Shown here: positions 1 to 8,184 of the stretch, piece by piece | Numbering within the stretch: position 1 is the stretch's first letter | Layout of the letters: every line of letters starts with the position of its first letter | DNA from: an uncultured Clostridia bacterium | GTDB lineage: Bacteria; Bacillota; Clostridia; Oscillospirales; Acutalibacteraceae | Reading direction: 5' to 3' | Assembly (NCBI GenBank): GCA_937912175.1 | Contig: CALDOU010000034.1 | Span: 1 to 53,006 of the forward strand | Length of the DNA stretch: 53,006 nucleotides | Program-made: the position numbers and the translations under genes | The notes under the pieces: model-generated | The model's database searches: none | The model's input: the letters and a program-made list of their open reading frames with translations, nothing else | What the model was told of the DNA's origin: nothing

Positions 1-194
1 CGGAGTCGGAAAAAATAAATGATTCAGATGTTAAAAATCTTAAAAAGTTAATTAATGGTTTTGAAGACAAAGAAAGGCTTTTAAATAATATTTTAAATGC
101 GTATAAAGTTAAAAGTTTGGAAAACTTAAATGTAAAGCAGTATTCCGAAATACTTCAAAAGTTTAATGAATGGAGTGTTTCGGGAGAAAAATAA
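1..194 (+). CDS. C-terminal fragment of an unrecognised protein
   Basis: An open frame enters from the left edge (first full codon at base 3) and stops with TAA at 192-194, leaving about 63 residues. They are highly charged and predicted helical, rich in Lys, Asn, Leu and Glu, with no membrane segment, Cys or His cluster. The spacing of Leu and Val in the last 35 residues suggests a small helical bundle. I do not recognise the family and the N-terminal part lies outside the window. A promoter follows 45 bases after the stop, so it is probably transcribed apart from the next gene. Confidence 0.5.
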   Translation, partial: ESEKINDSDVKNLKKLINGFEDKERLLNNILNAYKVKSLENLNVKQYSEILQKFNEWSVSGEK

Positions 195-239
195 TATTTT
201 TTGATGAAATTTGAATAATTATTTTGTTTTTAAATAAAT

Positions 240-268
240 TTGAAGAAAAAAAAACTCTATGTTAAAAT
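240..268 (+). promoter_or_regulatory. SigA-type promoter for the phosphohexomutase gene
   Basis: TTGAAG at 240-245, a 17-base spacer, then TAAAAT at 263-268 preceded by TG at 260-261 (extended -10). Transcription would begin near 275, downstream of the most upstream in-frame ATG at 259, which supports ATG 316 as the true start. Confidence 0.6.
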
Positions 269-315
269 TGTTATTTGTTTTATTATGTTTATTTTTAAAG
301 GGGATTTTTAAATTT

Positions 316-2037
316 ATGGATGTAAAAAAGATATTTGATATATGGATGAAAAACATAAAAGAACAAGAACTTTTACAAGAACTTTATAGTATAGAAAACA
401 ATCCCAAAGAAATAAAAGAACGATTTTATAACGATTTAGAATTTGGTACGGCAGGATTGCGGGGCATTATGGGAGCGGGTACCAACAGGATGAATATTTA
501 TACGGTAAGAAAAGCTACTCAAGGATTGGCAAATTATCTTAAGGAAAAATATAGTGATTTGTCTGAAAACTTAAAGGTATCTATCTCTTTTGATTCACGA
601 AAAAATTCAAAATTGTTTGCAATGGAAACTGCCAAAGTTATGGCGGGAAATAATATTAAAAGTTTTATAACCGAAGAATTGGCACCAACTCCGTTTTTAT
701 CTTTTTCGGTAAGATATCTGAAGACCCAAGCGGGAGTTATGATTACTGCGAGTCACAACACGGCGGAGTACAACGGATATAAGTGCTATGGAGATGATGG
801 AGCTCAAATTTCAGAACAATCGGCTTTAAAAATATATCAAAAAATGAATAGTGTGGATATTTTTAAAGATATTAAAATCATGGATTTTGAAGAAGCGGTA
901 GATGAAAAATTGATTTGTTTTGCGGATGAAGCAGTTTACGAAGAGTATATGAAAAATGTTAACAGTCAGCGTATATATGATTTCCCGCTTTCCAATCTAA
1001 ATGTTATATATACTCCATTGAACGGAGCGGGAAATAAATTTGTTAAAATGGCGTTGAAAAATGTAAATGTTAAAAATTTATATATAGTTTCCGAGCAAGA
1101 AGAACCCGATGAAAGTTTTAGAACATGTTCTTATCCAAATCCTGAAAATAAAGAGGCTTTTCGTAAAGCTTTGGAATTATCCGAACATAAAGATGCGGAC
1201 ATAATTTTAGCTACCGACCCTGATTCCGACCGACTTGGCGTATGTGTTAAACATAATGAAAAATATAATCTTTTAAGCGGTAATGAAGTTGGTATACTCC
1301 TTTTTAACTATCTTGTTGAGCAAAAATATAAAAATGGTAATCTACCTTTGAACCCTGTGTTAATAAAATCTATTGTCAGTACTCCGATGGTAAATAAAAT
1401 TGCAGAAAAGTATGGTTGCAAAACGATAGAAGTTTTAACCGGTTTTAAAAACATTGCTTCCGAAATTTTAAAGTTGCAGAATAAAAAAGAAGAAAGTCGA
1501 TACATTTTTGGTTTTGAGGAAAGCAACGGTTATTTAACAGGTACATATACAAGAGATAAAGACGCCGTCTCTGCGTCACTTTTGATTTGTGAAGCGGCTT
1601 CTTATTATAAACAACAAGGTTTGGATTTATATGATGTTTTAAATAATCTATGGAATGAATTTGGCTTTTTCGGAGAAAAAACCTTAAGTTTTGAATTTAA
1701 AGGTTATGATGGAAAAAGTCATATAAAAAACATAATGAAAAGCTTAAGAAATAATTTTTTGAATTTATTCGAAAATTTTGCTGTTTATAAGGTCGAGAAT
1801 TATTTAAATTCCAAAACGTATGACGTTTTAAAAAACAAAGAAATTCCGAGCCGGTTACCGGTTTCAAATCTAATAAGCTTTGAGCTTGAGAATAACTGTA
1901 AAATTATAGCTCGTCCTTCGGGCACAGAACCCAAAATAAAATTTTATATTATGGCGTATGCAGAAAATTCGGAAAAATTGGATTATCTGAAAAACCAATT
2001 AGAAAAAGAAATTGAAGACTTGTTAAAAAAAACTTGA
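316..2037 (+). CDS. pgcA: Phosphoglucomutase/phosphomannomutase (alpha-D-phosphohexomutase)
   Basis: 573-residue cytoplasmic enzyme that interconverts hexose 1- and 6-phosphates, feeding sugar-nucleotide and envelope synthesis. Family landmarks are in order: the phosphoserine loop TASHNTAEYNGYK (Ser about 146; the usual Pro after Asn is Thr), the metal loop DPDSDR (about 301-306), the sugar loop GFEESNGY (about 399) and the phosphate loop RPSGTEPK (about 533). The length matches the PgcA-type enzymes of Firmicutes. An in-frame ATG at 259 would add 19 hydrophobic residues, but the predicted transcript begins after it, while AAAGGGGA at 297-304 sits properly before ATG 316. The family is secure; substrate preference (glucose or mannose) cannot be read from the sequence. 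Confidence 0.93.
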   Translation: MDVKKIFDIWMKNIKEQELLQELYSIENNPKEIKERFYNDLEFGTAGLRGIMGAGTNRMNIYTVRKATQGLANYLKEKYSDLSENLKVSISFDSRKNSKLFAMETAKVMAGNNIKSFITEELAPTPFLSFSVRYLKTQAGVMITASHNTAEYNGYKCYGDDGAQISEQSALKIYQKMNSVDIFKDIKIMDFEEAVDEKLICFADEAVYEEYMKNVNSQRIYDFPLSNLNVIYTPLNGAGNKFVKMALKNVNVKNLYIVSEQEEPDESFRTCSYPNPENKEAFRKALELSEHKDADIILATDPDSDRLGVCVKHNEKYNLLSGNEVGILLFNYLVEQKYKNGNLPLNPVLIKSIVSTPMVNKIAEKYGCKTIEVLTGFKNIASEILKLQNKKEESRYIFGFEESNGYLTGTYTRDKDAVSASLLICEAASYYKQQGLDLYDVLNNLWNEFGFFGEKTLSFEFKGYDGKSHIKNIMKSLRNNFLNLFENFAVYKVENYLNSKTYDVLKNKEIPSRLPVSNLISFELENNCKIIARPSGTEPKIKFYIMAYAENSEKLDYLKNQLEKEIEDLLKKT

Positions 2038-2062
2038 CTATATTATTAAAATATGATAAAAT
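2034..2062 (+). promoter_or_regulatory. Strong SigA-type promoter for the Clp-like gene
   Basis: TTGACT at 2034-2039, a 17-base spacer and TAAAAT at 2057-2062 with TG at 2054-2055 (extended -10). The -35 box overlaps the stop codon of the preceding gene, so the two genes are packed but separately transcribed. Confidence 0.75.
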
Positions 2063-2080
2063 CTAATCAATGATGTATCA

Positions 2081-2100
2081 AAGGAGAGAGATTTACACTG
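2081..2100 (+). promoter_or_regulatory. Ribosome binding site pointing to a CTG start
   Basis: AAGGAGAG at 2081-2088 is the only good Shine-Dalgarno before the next gene. The triplet at usual distance is CTG 2098-2100, in frame with the downstream ORF. The first conventional start in frame, TTG 2140, lies 51 bases past the site and would cut off half of a signal-peptide-like segment. Confidence 0.6.
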
Positions 2101-4014
2101 AAAAACAAAAAAATAAAATTTTTATCTAAATTTTTAGCATTGAGTATGGTTATATCGGGTATCAGCTATACTTCGACATTTTACCCTGCTCAAGCTGTAA
2201 AAATTTCATGTAAAGAAGCATTTTTTACCGGTTTGTGCAATTCTTTTTTTAATACTATTGGAAATATTTTAACGAGACCTCTGGTAGCGTGGATTGAGTC
2301 ATACGGGATATTGGATCCGGATACATATTCGGTAATGTCTAAATACACAGAAGATTTAACTCAAAAAGCTAAAGACGGAAAATTACATGATGCGGTAGGA
2401 CGCGATAACGATATAGATTCATTAATAACCATTCTTACCCGTGAAGGTAAGGGTAATGCCATGGTGCTTGGTGAAGCCGGTATAGGGAAGACTGCGTTGG
2501 TGGAAGGTCTAGCTTATCGTATTGCTCACAGTGACGAACCCGGTAATGAAAAAAGTATCCCCGAGGAATTTAAAAATAAAAAAATTATTAAAGTTAATAT
2601 GGTAAGTTTAATAGCGGGGAACGCTTATAATGCAAACAATATGAACGGAGCGGTTAATCGCATTAGAGCATTATTTGAAAAAGCGGAAAAAGATCCCGAT
2701 ATAATTTTATTTATCGATGAGTTTCATCAAGTGGCAAGTTTTGCCGAACTTTGTAAAACATATTTGGATCGTGGAACGGTACATATTATTGCCGCAACTA
2801 CTGTGGCGGAATATAATCAATATATTGCTCGGGATCCTGCTCTTGAAAGAAGATTTACAAAAGTTACCCTCAAGGAACCTACAAAGCAGGAAACTGTGGA
2901 AATATTGAAAAACTTAAGGGAAGATATACAATTAAAAAATCATGTTTCAATAAATGACAGCGCATTGTTGTCCGCTGTAAAACTTACGGGTATGTATATG
3001 AAAAACAGGACATATCCCGACAAGGCGATTGACGTTGTAAGCTCAGCGGCAAAATCTGTTTCACAAAAAAACAGTTCTTCAGATATACCCGGTTTTGTTC
3101 CAAAAGTTACCGAAGAAGATATAAAAGTTGTCATTTCAAATGAAACAGGCACTCCTTTAGGAAAAATTTCGAATTTGGAAAAAGATTTACTTGATTCTAT
3201 GGAAGAAAGAGTGAAACGTAGCGTTATCGGACAGGAAAAAGCGGTTAAAGCAGCATGTGCCGCAGTACGTAAAAGCAGGGTAAGTCCGGTAAGTTCTTCA
3301 AAACCTCGTTCAACAATGTTATTTACGGGAACCTCCGGAGTGGGGAAAAGCGCTTTGGCCGAAAGAATAGGCAAAGAATATAATAATTTAATAAAATTAG
3401 ATTTATCGCAAAGTGATTTAAGTACTGATTTCTTGGAGAAGGTTTGGAAAAGACCCTATTCTGTTGTTTTGTTTGATAATATAGATCGAACTCATGAGGG
3501 TAACTATAATAAATTGAGAGGAATATTGGAAAACGGATATACTTATGACCAAAATAAGCGAAAGGTCGATTTTACAAATTCTATAATAATTATGACTGCT
3601 AATATCGGTGATGATATATTGTTATCCAACGATTCTCAAAATTCCAAAGCCAAAGTGGTGGACAAAGTTGAAAGTCTATTGGGCTCACGCTTTTGCGGAC
3701 GTTTGGATAAAATAGTGGTATTTAATAAATTAAGCAAAGAAAGTGTTAAAGAAATTTTAAGAATTTCCACGGATGAACTGGAAAGCAAATTGAGTTCTGA
3801 AAATATAAATTTTAAAGTAGAGCAAGATGTTATTGATAATTTATCAAATATAGAAATTAATCATAAGTTTGGCGCTCATCAATTTAAAAAAGTGGTTTTG
3901 GAAAAACTTGAAGAACCATTATTCGAATTTATTGCAAAAGGTAGTCTTAACAGTGGCGATTCCGTAACATGCAGTATGGTAAATAACAAAATTACATTTA
4001 ATATAAATAAATAG
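2098..4014 (+). CDS. Divergent ClpB/ClpC-type tandem AAA+ ATPase with an N-terminal export-like segment
   Basis: From CTG 2098 the product is 638 residues. It opens with a basic stretch, a hydrophobic stretch and an AQA site near residue 32, the layout of a signal peptide. A short hydrophobic/amphipathic region follows in place of the Clp N-domain. D1 looks active: Walker A GEAGIGKT (about 125-132), Walker B FIDEFH (Asp 207, Glu 208) and an ALERRF arginine-finger segment. D2 has Walker A GTSGVGKS (about 411-418), but Walker B is FDNID (Asn 461 for the catalytic Glu) and the sensor-2 GAR is GAH (His 594). No ClpB middle coiled coil and no ClpP-binding loop is evident, so a stand-alone remodelling role is more likely than proteolysis. 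Whether the ATPase faces the cytosol or outside is unclear, since ATP is intracellular; the second hydrophobic region might return the chain. Own promoter and terminator. The AAA+ family is certain; the function is unknown. Confidence 0.82.
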   Translation: MKNKKIKFLSKFLALSMVISGISYTSTFYPAQAVKISCKEAFFTGLCNSFFNTIGNILTRPLVAWIESYGILDPDTYSVMSKYTEDLTQKAKDGKLHDAVGRDNDIDSLITILTREGKGNAMVLGEAGIGKTALVEGLAYRIAHSDEPGNEKSIPEEFKNKKIIKVNMVSLIAGNAYNANNMNGAVNRIRALFEKAEKDPDIILFIDEFHQVASFAELCKTYLDRGTVHIIAATTVAEYNQYIARDPALERRFTKVTLKEPTKQETVEILKNLREDIQLKNHVSINDSALLSAVKLTGMYMKNRTYPDKAIDVVSSAAKSVSQKNSSSDIPGFVPKVTEEDIKVVISNETGTPLGKISNLEKDLLDSMEERVKRSVIGQEKAVKAACAAVRKSRVSPVSSSKPRSTMLFTGTSGVGKSALAERIGKEYNNLIKLDLSQSDLSTDFLEKVWKRPYSVVLFDNIDRTHEGNYNKLRGILENGYTYDQNKRKVDFTNSIIIMTANIGDDILLSNDSQNSKAKVVDKVESLLGSRFCGRLDKIVVFNKLSKESVKEILRISTDELESKLSSENINFKVEQDVIDNLSNIEINHKFGAHQFKKVVLEKLEEPLFEFIAKGSLNSGDSVTCSMVNNKITFNINK

Positions 4015-4020
4015 TTTTAT

Positions 4021-4069
4021 AATTCGCGGCTTTTGAGTTTTAAATAAGGCTCAAAAGTCGAATTTTATT
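4021..4069 (+). terminator. Rho-independent terminator after the Clp-like gene
   Basis: The arm at 4021-4037 pairs with 4050-4065 (outer AATTCG with CGAATT, inner CTTTTGAG with CTCAAAAG) over a 12-base loop, followed by a T-rich run. Confidence 0.75.
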
Positions 4070-4074
4070 AAAAT

Positions 4075-4103
4075 TTGTTAAGTCGTTAAAATTTATATAT
4101 AAT
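4075..4103 (+). promoter_or_regulatory. SigA-type promoter for ispE
   Basis: TTGTTA at 4075-4080, 17-base spacer, perfect TATAAT at 4098-4103. The predicted start near 4110 leaves a leader of about 35 bases. Confidence 0.75.
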
Positions 4104-4144
4104 AAGTTTATGTATTTAAAAATAGATTAAATGGTGGTATTTAG

Positions 4145-5020
4145 GTGAGTGTGAAAATTTTAGCTCCGGCAAAAATAAATTTAGGATTGGAAATTTTGGA
4201 TAAACGTCAAGATGGATATCATAATGTAGATATGATAATGCAAAGTGTTAGCTTGTATGACGTTTTAAATATTTCAATTACCGATGATTTGCTAATAAAT
4301 ATAAATTTTAATAAAGAAATACAATGTGATTTAAAAGATAATATAATTTATAAAATTGCGAAAAAATATTTTGAATATACTAAAGTTGTTAATCCCGGAA
4401 TAAATATTAATGTTGAAAAAAACATACCTGTTTGTGCCGGATTGGCCGGTGGTAGCAGCGACGGAGCAGCTACACTTATAGGATTGAATGAGATTTTTAA
4501 TACCCGTTTGAGTTTGGACGAACTAAGAAAAATAGGAGAGTCTGTCGGTTCGGACATACCTTTTTGTATAACCGGCGGAACAGCGAGGGCTGCAGGTAGA
4601 GGAACCGATTTACGGTTTATACGTTCCAATTTAAAATATTACTTGGTTATAGTAAAACCTTCAGTTGATATTTCCACTAAAAAAGCCTATGAAATATCCG
4701 ACGATTTAAAAAACAAAAAAATAAAAAACATGGATAGCCTTGAGAAGTTTCTGATTGATAATAATTTAAAGGGCGTTTGTGATGATATGTTTAATCGATT
4801 CGAAGAGGTAGTACATAATCCCGAAATTTTGGAAATTAAAAACAAAATGATTGATATGGGGGCAATGGGGGTTTCTATGAGTGGCAGTGGGCCGAGCGTC
4901 TTTGGTGTGTTTGAAAACGAAGCGTCGGCTTTAGAATGTAAAAAAGAAATACAGAAAAAATTTTTTCAATGTTTTTTGTGTGTTCCTGTGGAGAAAGGTG
5001 CATATATAGCTGACTGTTAA
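4145..5020 (+). CDS. ispE: 4-diphosphocytidyl-2-C-methyl-D-erythritol kinase
   Basis: 291-residue GHMP-family kinase that phosphorylates CDP-methylerythritol with ATP in the MEP pathway to isoprenoids. It begins with the PAKINLGLEI substrate segment (about residues 7-16), has the glycine-rich ATP loop AGLAGGSSDGAA (about 96-107) and the C-terminal GHMP motif MSGSGPSVFG (about 254-263). Length matches the family. Starts GTG 4145 and GTG 4151 are both possible; TGGTGG at 4132-4137 favours the first. It stands alone between a promoter and a terminator, whereas other MEP genes are elsewhere in the window (ispF 8185, ispA 14315, dxs 15252). The cytidylyltransferase at 25599 is a TarI homologue rather than its likely partner IspD. 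Confidence 0.95.
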   Translation: MSVKILAPAKINLGLEILDKRQDGYHNVDMIMQSVSLYDVLNISITDDLLININFNKEIQCDLKDNIIYKIAKKYFEYTKVVNPGININVEKNIPVCAGLAGGSSDGAATLIGLNEIFNTRLSLDELRKIGESVGSDIPFCITGGTARAAGRGTDLRFIRSNLKYYLVIVKPSVDISTKKAYEISDDLKNKKIKNMDSLEKFLIDNNLKGVCDDMFNRFEEVVHNPEILEIKNKMIDMGAMGVSMSGSGPSVFGVFENEASALECKKEIQKKFFQCFLCVPVEKGAYIADC

Positions 5021-5045
5021 AATAATTTTTTCAAAACAAAATAAT

Positions 5046-5090
5046 AATGCTTTCCCGAAAAAATTTAATTTCGGGGAAGCATTGTTTTTT
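5046..5090 (+). terminator. Terminator after ispE
   Basis: A 15-base arm at 5046-5060 pairs with 5069-5083 over an 8-base loop, followed by TTTTTTT. It may also end transcription of the small minus-strand gene that converges on it. Confidence 0.85.
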
Positions 5091-5108
5091 TAATTTAAAG
5101 TTTAAAAA

Positions 5109-5216
5109 CTATTTTCCGCAGTTTTTAGAGTTTTTACTGTCTCTGCTGTTGTTGGCTTGTTGATGTTGAGAGTTGTTGGAATTTGTGTTATTAGTGTTGT
5201 TTTTATTATCACTCAT
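5109..5216 (-). CDS. Small Asn-rich protein, 35 residues
   Basis: A tiny gene with a textbook ribosome binding site: GGAGGTGAG (complement of 5221-5229) ends four bases before ATG 5216, and TAG lies at 5109-5111. The peptide begins MSDNKNNTNN and ends SKNCGK; 12 of 35 residues are Asn, with Ser, Gln, Lys and Thr and almost no hydrophobic residue, so it is soluble and disordered. The single Cys lies three residues from the end. Small hydrophilic Asn/Gln-rich proteins are common in spore-formers, so a spore-associated role is possible, but I recognise no family. It converges on the ispE terminator. An AT-rich TATAGT on the minus strand near 5260-5270 could be its -10; no convincing -35 was found. 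Confidence 0.6.
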   Translation of the reverse strand: MSDNKNNTNNTNSNNSQHQQANNSRDSKNSKNCGK

Positions 5217-5341
5217 TTTTCTCACCTCCATGAAGATATTATTTACTGTTTGATTTTGGTTTATACTATAAAAAAATGGAAAATAAATAGAAAAAAATTC
5301 AAGTTTAATAAAGTGAAATGATGGCTATTTTTTGTGTAAGG

Positions 5342-5350
5342 TGTTATAAT
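5342..5350 (+). promoter_or_regulatory. Extended -10 promoter for metG
   Basis: TGTTATAAT at 5342-5350 is a perfect extended -10; the -35 region (TGGCTA at 5322-5327) is weak. The predicted leader is about 35 bases, too short for a T-box riboswitch. Confidence 0.6.
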
Positions 5351-5391
5351 TAAGAAATTAGATATAATAAGTTTTTAAAGGGGTTAAAATT

Positions 5392-7359
5392 ATGCTTCAA
5401 AACAAAAAGTTTTATATTACAACACCAATATATTTTCCTTCGGGGATGCCTCATCTGGGTACAAGTTACAGCACTATAGTTGCTGATGTTCTTGCGCGGT
5501 ATAAGCGTTTACAAGGCTATGATGTAATGTTTACGACCGGAACTGATGAACATGGTCAAAAGATAGAATTAAATGCAAGCAAAGATGGAAAAACACCTAA
5601 AAAGTATGTTGATGAAATTGTAGAAAAATTTAAATCTCTTTGGAAAATTCTTGACATATCTTATGCTAAGTTTATAAGGACTACCGATACGCAACATGAA
5701 AAAGCCGTTCAGAAAATATTTAAAGAGCTTTTTGATAAAGGTGAAATATATAAAGGCAAATATAAAGGATGGTATTGTACTCCTTGTGAAACTTTTTTTA
5801 CAGATGCCCAGTTGAAAAACGGAAAATGTCCCGATTGTGGCCGTGAGGTGAATTTTACAGAAGAAGAAGCGTATTTTTTTAAACTTTCTAAATATGCGGA
5901 TAAGCTTTTAAAATTTTATGAAGAAAATCCTCGTTTCATAGAGCCTGAAAGTCGTAAAAATGAAATGATTCAATTCATTAAAAGCGGACTTAATGATTTA
6001 TGTGTTAGCAGAACAAGCTTTAAATGGGGAATTCCCGTTGATTTTGATAATAAACATATAGTTTATGTATGGCTTGACGCTCTTACAAACTATATTACTT
6101 CTCAAGGTTATGCCTCCGATAATGATAGCAATTATAAAAAATATTGGCCGGCAGATGTACATTTTGTAGGCAAAGAAATTTTAAGATTTCATGTTATTAT
6201 TTGGCCCGCAATTTTAATGGCTCTTGGTTTGCCGCTCCCCAAAAAGGTTTTCGGACATGGTTGGATATTATTTGGTGACGGAAGTAAGATGTCTAAATCT
6301 CGCGGTAATATTGTTGACCCCGTAGTTCTTTGTGAAAGATATGGTACAGACGCTTTAAGATACTTTTTAATGAGGGAGTTTTCCTTTACTTCCGATGGCT
6401 TGTTTACTAATGAAGCATTAATTAAAAGAATTAACTTTGATTTGGCAAATGATTTGGGTAACTTATTATCACGTACCGTAGCAATGATAGAAAAGTATTT
6501 CGGGGGAACCCTTAGGGGAAACCATAAACCCGGTAATTTAGATAATGAATTGGTTAGTGCCGCCATTAATTTAAAAAGTCAGTATGAGAATAAAATGGAT
6601 AATTATAAATTTTCTTCTGCTCTGGGAGATGTGTGGTGTTTAATTTCCAAATGCAATAAATATATTGATGAAACAATGCCGTGGAAATTGGGTAAAGACC
6701 CATTACACCATGATCGTTTATCTGCGGTTTTATATAATTTATGTGAAGTATTAAGGATAGTTTCCATATTGATATCTCCTTTTATGCCTACAACAGCTGC
6801 ACAAATTCAATCTCAAATAGGAGCCGATGAAAAATTATGCACCTGGGATATGGCGGATAATTGGGGTATGTTATCTGAAACTTTGACTGTGAAAAAAGGG
6901 CCGTCCCTTTTCCCGAGAATTGACGTTGAAAAAGAAACAGAGGAGCTGAAAAAATTGATTGAATTAAGCAACAATCAATCCAAGTCGGAGCAAACCGTTG
7001 AAAATAAAGAAGTTTCCGAGCTTGAAAACACGGTGAAATTAGTAGACATCGAGGATTTTGCCAAAGTAAAACTAAAAGTTGCAAAAGTTAAAGAATGTGA
7101 ACCCGTAAAAAAATCCAAAAAACTTTTGAAATTAATATTGGACGACGGAGAAGGTGAAAGAACAGTAGTTTCCGGCATTTCTTTGCACTATACCCCGGAA
7201 GATTTAATAGGAAAAAGCGTTATATTGGTTTCAAATTTAAAACCTGCCAAGCTATGTGGGGTTGAAAGTCATGGTATGATTTTGGCGGCAACTTGTCCCG
7301 ACGATAAAGTTAAAGTTATTTTTGTTGACGATGTACCTGCGGGAAGTGAAATAAGGTAA
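5392..7359 (+). CDS. metG: Methionyl-tRNA synthetase with C-terminal tRNA-binding domain
   Basis: 655-residue class I synthetase that charges tRNA-Met, including the initiator tRNA encoded at 49335-49411. It shows the HIGH-type signature PHLGTSYS (about 16-23), a single zinc knuckle of two CxxC pairs (CTPC about 127, CPDC about 144), and KMSKSRGN (about 298-305). After the anticodon-binding helical domain a charged linker (about 520-550) leads to a Trbp111/EMAPII-type OB fold (about 553-655) used for dimerisation and tRNA binding. AAAGGGG precedes ATG 5392. tatD follows 36 bases downstream and is probably cotranscribed, the common Firmicute order metG-tatD. Confidence 0.97.
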   Translation: MLQNKKFYITTPIYFPSGMPHLGTSYSTIVADVLARYKRLQGYDVMFTTGTDEHGQKIELNASKDGKTPKKYVDEIVEKFKSLWKILDISYAKFIRTTDTQHEKAVQKIFKELFDKGEIYKGKYKGWYCTPCETFFTDAQLKNGKCPDCGREVNFTEEEAYFFKLSKYADKLLKFYEENPRFIEPESRKNEMIQFIKSGLNDLCVSRTSFKWGIPVDFDNKHIVYVWLDALTNYITSQGYASDNDSNYKKYWPADVHFVGKEILRFHVIIWPAILMALGLPLPKKVFGHGWILFGDGSKMSKSRGNIVDPVVLCERYGTDALRYFLMREFSFTSDGLFTNEALIKRINFDLANDLGNLLSRTVAMIEKYFGGTLRGNHKPGNLDNELVSAAINLKSQYENKMDNYKFSSALGDVWCLISKCNKYIDETMPWKLGKDPLHHDRLSAVLYNLCEVLRIVSILISPFMPTTAAQIQSQIGADEKLCTWDMADNWGMLSETLTVKKGPSLFPRIDVEKETEELKKLIELSNNQSKSEQTVENKEVSELENTVKLVDIEDFAKVKLKVAKVKECEPVKKSKKLLKLILDDGEGERTVVSGISLHYTPEDLIGKSVILVSNLKPAKLCGVESHGMILAATCPDDKVKVIFVDDVPAGSEIR

Positions 7360-7395
7360 GAGCTTTTAGTTAAAATTAAATAATGGGGTATTTCT

Positions 7396-8166
7396 ATGAA
7401 TTTTATATTTGATACACATGCTCATTACGATGATGAAGCTTTTGAAAACGATAGGGAAGAATTGCTGAAATCATTTCCGCAAAATAATATTTTTGCTATT
7501 GTGAATGCGGGAGCGGATTTAAAATCCTCTGAAAAATCAATAGAGATTGCCGAAAAATATGATTATATTTATGCTGCGGTAGGATTGCACCCCGAAAATA
7601 TAAAAGAAAATAGTAAAGATTTAAAATATCTGAAAGAATTTGAAGAGTTAATACTTAAAAGCCCAAAAATTGTAGCAGTAGGAGAAATCGGTCTGGATTA
7701 TCATTTTAAATCCGATAATAAAGAATTACAAAAATCTATTTTTGAAAATCAAGTTCATTTGGCTCTTAATTATAATCTCCCTGTTATAGTGCATGACCGC
7801 GAAGCTCACGGTGATACAATGAAAATATTAAAAAACAATAAGCCAAAGGGAGTGGTACATTGTTTCTCCGGAAGTTTGGAAATGGCACGGGAAGTTATAA
7901 ATTTAGGTATGTATATAGGTGTTGGCGGTGTAGTAACGTTTAAAAATGCAAAAAACATAGTTGAAGTGGTTGAAAATATTTCCATAGACAATATTGTTTT
8001 GGAAACCGATGCACCCTATATGGCTCCGACACCATTTAGAGGTAAGCGTTGCAATTCTACTTATATTGAGTATACGGCTTCAAAAATTGCGGAAATAAAA
8101 AACATGGAAGTTTCCGAGGTTTTGAAAATCACAAAAGAAAACGCTTTAAAATTATTTAATCTTTAA
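7396..8166 (+). CDS. tatD: TatD-family metal-dependent deoxyribonuclease
   Basis: 256-residue TIM-barrel amidohydrolase-fold protein. Metal ligands are in place: the N-terminal DTHAHYDD (HxH, about residues 6-13), Glu in VGEIGLDYH (about 96-104), His in VIVHDREAH (about 129-137), the VHCFSG segment (about 152) and the C-terminal Asp in LETDAPYMAP (about 202-211). The family has 3'-5' exonuclease activity and is linked to DNA repair or degradation. It sits between metG and ispF, 18 bases before the latter, so the three probably form one transcript ending at the terminator near 8672. Confidence 0.93.
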   Translation: MNFIFDTHAHYDDEAFENDREELLKSFPQNNIFAIVNAGADLKSSEKSIEIAEKYDYIYAAVGLHPENIKENSKDLKYLKEFEELILKSPKIVAVGEIGLDYHFKSDNKELQKSIFENQVHLALNYNLPVIVHDREAHGDTMKILKNNKPKGVVHCFSGSLEMAREVINLGMYIGVGGVVTFKNAKNIVEVVENISIDNIVLETDAPYMAPTPFRGKRCNSTYIEYTASKIAEIKNMEVSEVLKITKENALKLFNL

Positions 8167-8184
8167 AACAAAGGAATTTATATT

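Noticed and set aside
259..315. Upstream ATG extending the phosphohexomutase by 19 hydrophobic residues
   Set aside because: The predicted transcription start lies after it, it has no Shine-Dalgarno, and family members are cytosolic without a leader.
2940..3374. 144-residue minus-strand ORF inside the Clp-like gene
   Set aside because: Antisense shadow of a clearly coding AAA+ region; no binding site or family resemblance.
5351..5391. T-box riboswitch before metG
   Set aside because: The predicted leader is only about 35 bases; no T-box core or specifier stem can fit.
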